A stretch of 15,371 bases of DNA from an uncultured Clostridia bacterium. GTDB lineage: Bacteria; Bacillota; Clostridia; UMGS1810. The notes beneath the pieces are model-generated. The model saw only the letters and a program-made list of their open reading frames with translations. It had not been told where the DNA came from and did not search any database. Position 1 is the stretch's first letter, and each line of letters begins with the position of its first letter. The DNA lies in assembly GCA_905210855.1 (NCBI GenBank), contig CAJLYL010000033.1, forward strand, positions 1-15,371, read 5' to 3'. Position numbers and translations under genes: made by a program. Positions 14,184 to 15,371 of the stretch are shown piece by piece.

Positions 14184-14783
14184 ATGAAAGTTGAAAAATT
14201 TAATAAGAATTATGATGTGTTTCATGCCTTTTTGGTTGAAAATGCGGATTACGACGGAAGAATTGAATTGCCGGTTTTGCGTACAAGCAGTTTGATTCCG
14301 GACAGGGTTATTTCGTTTTCTGAGGCAATGGCACAGTGTCGGACGAATTATGATGGACGGGTTCATTTCTATGAACATGATAAGAATTTTGAGAGATTAT
14401 GGAATAACCCCAAAAAATTACATACAACGCTTAAAGAAATTTAGGAGTATTATTTCACCGGATTTTAGTCTGTATCGCAATATGCCGCTTGTCATGCAGG
14501 AAGGGAATACATATCGCAACAGAGCTTTGGCATACCGGCTACAAGATAATGGAATTGAAATCATACCGAATGTTCGTTTTAATGATTAGAGAACACATGA
14601 ATTTTGTTTTGATGGCATAGAAAAAGGTAAGACGTTGCGGTATGAACGCACGGATGCATTAAACGCAATGATGACAAAGAGTATTTTAAAGCCGGACTTT
14701 CGGAACTTGAAAAACGCTTATCTCCTAAAACTATCATTGTTTACGGAGCTACGCCGGATGATATATTTCAAGAATACAAATAA
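14184..14783 (+). pseudogene. Decayed DUF4417-like gene
   Basis: GGAGGG upstream and ATG at 14184 open a reading (VEKFNKNYDVFHAFLVENAD, then VHFYEHDKNFERLWNN) that I recognise as like the DUF4417 proteins of Clostridial genomes and mobile elements; function unknown. The coding frame is lost at an A run (14412-14417, one A too many). It resumes in the next frame (KKFRSIISPDFSLYRNMPLV) to TAG at 14587, where the next residues RTHEFCFDGIEKGKT still match the frame. A one-base loss near 14633 shifts back to VAV-stop-THGCIKRNDDKEYF (TGA at 14643), then LEKRLSPKTIIVYGATPDDIF, with a stop TAA at 14781. Two frameshifts and three stops show a dead gene. GC content is low compared with the core genes. 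Confidence 0.75.
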
Positions 14784-14821
14784 AACGGTATCATGTAAAA
14801 TGAAATTTGCCTTTTAACATC

Positions 14822-14876
14822 CGCGAAGCGAATATTTCACGCACCGTAGGTGCATTTCACGGCGCAGCAATTTCAC
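14822..14876. repeat. Three short repeat units ending in ATTTCAC
   Basis: ATTTCAC occurs at 14834-14840, 14854-14860 and 14870-14876, each after a short GC-rich palindrome: CGC-GAA-GCG (14822-14830), GCACC-GTA-GGTGC (14841-14853), and a GCGCAGC. The unit lengths differ (20 and 16 bases), so it is not a CRISPR. It looks like a fragment of a dispersed repeat at the edge of the accessory stretch. Confidence 0.55.
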
Positions 14877-14902
14877 TTGACGCACAGCGGCAAACTTCGT
14901 TG

Positions 14903-14936
14903 AAAAAAAGCACTTGCATAATGCAAGTGCTTTTTT
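14903..14936. terminator. Terminator of tRNA-Trp (two-way)
   Basis: GCACTTGCA (14910-14918) pairs with TGCAAGTGC (14922-14930) around TAA. A7 precedes and T6 follows, so it can act on both strands. On the minus strand it lies directly after the tRNA 3' end. Confidence 0.9.
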
Positions 14937-14937
14937 C

Positions 14938-15013
14938 TGGCAGGGGCAGAAGGACTTGAACCCTCGGCACTTGGTTTTGGAGACCAATGCTCTACCAACT
15001 GAGCTATACCCCT
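14938..15013 (-). tRNA. trnW: tRNA-Trp (anticodon CCA)
   Basis: A 76-base cloverleaf with encoded 3' CCA. The acceptor stem AGGGGTA pairs with TGCCCCT (one T-G wobble), followed by discriminator G73. The D arm is GCTCAGTTGGTAGAGC. The anticodon stem TTGGT/ACCAA holds loop CTCCAAA with anticodon CCA (14978-14980), reading UGG. The T arm contains GGTTCAAGTCC. It has a near-consensus promoter and a terminator of its own, so it is transcribed alone. Its 3' end faces the decayed accessory stretch. Confidence 0.97.
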
Positions 15014-15035
15014 GTATCAAATTCACAACATTGAT

Positions 15036-15064
15036 ATTATACATTATAACACGAAAAATGTCAA
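15036..15064 (-). promoter_or_regulatory. Consensus promoter of tRNA-Trp
   Basis: Perfect TTGACA (15059-15064), 17 bases, perfect TATAAT (15036-15041) on the minus strand, about 22 bases before the mature tRNA 5' end. Expected to be very strong. Confidence 0.92.
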
Positions 15065-15123
15065 GACAAAAATCAAAAAATCTGCTTAAAATCCGAAAAA
15101 CACCTTTTATCGGCTTCTCCTCC

Positions 15124-15153
15124 GCCGCCCTCGGATGAAAATCCGCAGGCGGC
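15124..15153. repeat. GC-rich hairpin with GAAA tetraloop
   Basis: GCCGCC (15124-15129) pairs with GGCGGC (15148-15153) and CGGAT (15132-15136) with ATCCG (15141-15145), closed by GAAA. It lies between the AraC-type gene stop and the tRNA promoter. No T run follows on the minus strand, so it is not a clear terminator. Confidence 0.5.
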
Positions 15154-15177
15154 ACAGCGTTTTAATCAATTCGTTTT

Positions 15178-15371
15178 TCACGAAAACTTCATTCTGTAAG
15201 CGCGCGGCGAGCTGCCCGTGCTCTTCTTAAACACCGTGCTGAAATAAAAGCCGGCGTCATAGCCGAGCGCGGCGGCTATCTCCCCTATGCTCATGTGAGT
15301 CTCCGTCAGCAAAAAATTTTGCCCTCTCCATGCGCAAATCGCAAAAAATACGCGTGCGGAGTTTTGCCGCA
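15178..15371 (-). pseudogene. AraC-family regulator, C-terminal DNA-binding end, partial and frameshifted
   Basis: The minus strand enters from the right edge with LRTRIFCDLRMERAKF, the first helix-turn-helix of an AraC/XylS domain. It continues in another frame as LLTETHMSIGEIAAALGYD, then AGFYFSTVFKKSTGSSPRAYR and a stop at 15178-15180. The second helix-turn-helix and the family's terminal signature (FSxxFKKxxGxSPxxYR) are intact. The frames join exactly if the six-A run at 15311-15316 had five A, so a one-base insertion (or a sequencing error) breaks the gene. The N-terminal sensing domain lies outside the window, so neither ligand nor target can be named. If the indel is an error, it is a normal regulator gene. 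Confidence 0.75.

Noticed and set aside
14822..14876. CRISPR-like short repeats
   Set aside because: Only a 7-base core repeats, the spacing varies (20 and 16 bases), there are no spacers of constant length and no cas genes.
14814..15155. Minus-strand open frame of 113 codons over the tRNA region
   Set aside because: It reads straight through the tRNA-Trp gene and its terminator, so it is not a real coding sequence.

Overview
The window looks like chromosomal DNA of an endospore-forming, anaerobic-type Firmicute (class Clostridia, plausibly the Oscillospiraceae/Ruminococcaceae side; this placement is inference). The reasons are an alpha/beta-type small acid-soluble spore protein, RNase Y paired with YmdB, a FtsK/SpoIIIE translocase, a zinc-ribbon L28, and Gram-positive style strong Shine-Dalgarno sites with several TTG starts. 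The core genes are moderately GC-rich. The stretch from about 13300 to 14820 is visibly AT-richer and decayed.

Layout. Positions 1-1460 (minus strand) carry rpmB (L28, own promoter and terminator) and a YihY/BrkB-type membrane protein with its own promoter. From about 1530 a plus-strand series begins: rho, ftsK/spoIIIE, a YgiQ-type radical SAM protein and folD, the last two overlapping by 80 bases. After a fresh promoter come rny (RNase Y), a terminator-like hairpin, ymdB, and a family 5 solute-binding lipoprotein closed by a strong two-way terminator. Facing back on the minus strand are a small lipoprotein built of 11-residue helical repeats and a spore protein gene with a possible sigma-G promoter.

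Positions 13300-14820 are an accessory remnant: a broken AAA/ABC-type ATPase gene, two adjacent long stem-loops, and a DUF4417-like gene broken by two frameshifts and three stops. It is followed by short repeats ending in ATTTCAC and a tRNA-Trp(CCA) gene (minus strand) with a near-perfect promoter and terminator. The right edge holds the C-terminal end of an AraC-type regulator, apparently frameshifted.

Functionally, the core genes concern information processing: translation (L28, tRNA-Trp), transcription termination (Rho), chromosome segregation (FtsK/SpoIIIE), one-carbon metabolism (FolD) and RNA turnover (RNase Y with its partner YmdB). I see no complete new defence or mobile system. The most unusual items are the hendecad-repeat lipoprotein, the ygiQ/folD out-of-frame overlap, the long disordered insert in Rho, and the paired stem-loops ahead of the DUF4417 remnant, which could form a mutually exclusive fold hiding its ribosome binding site.
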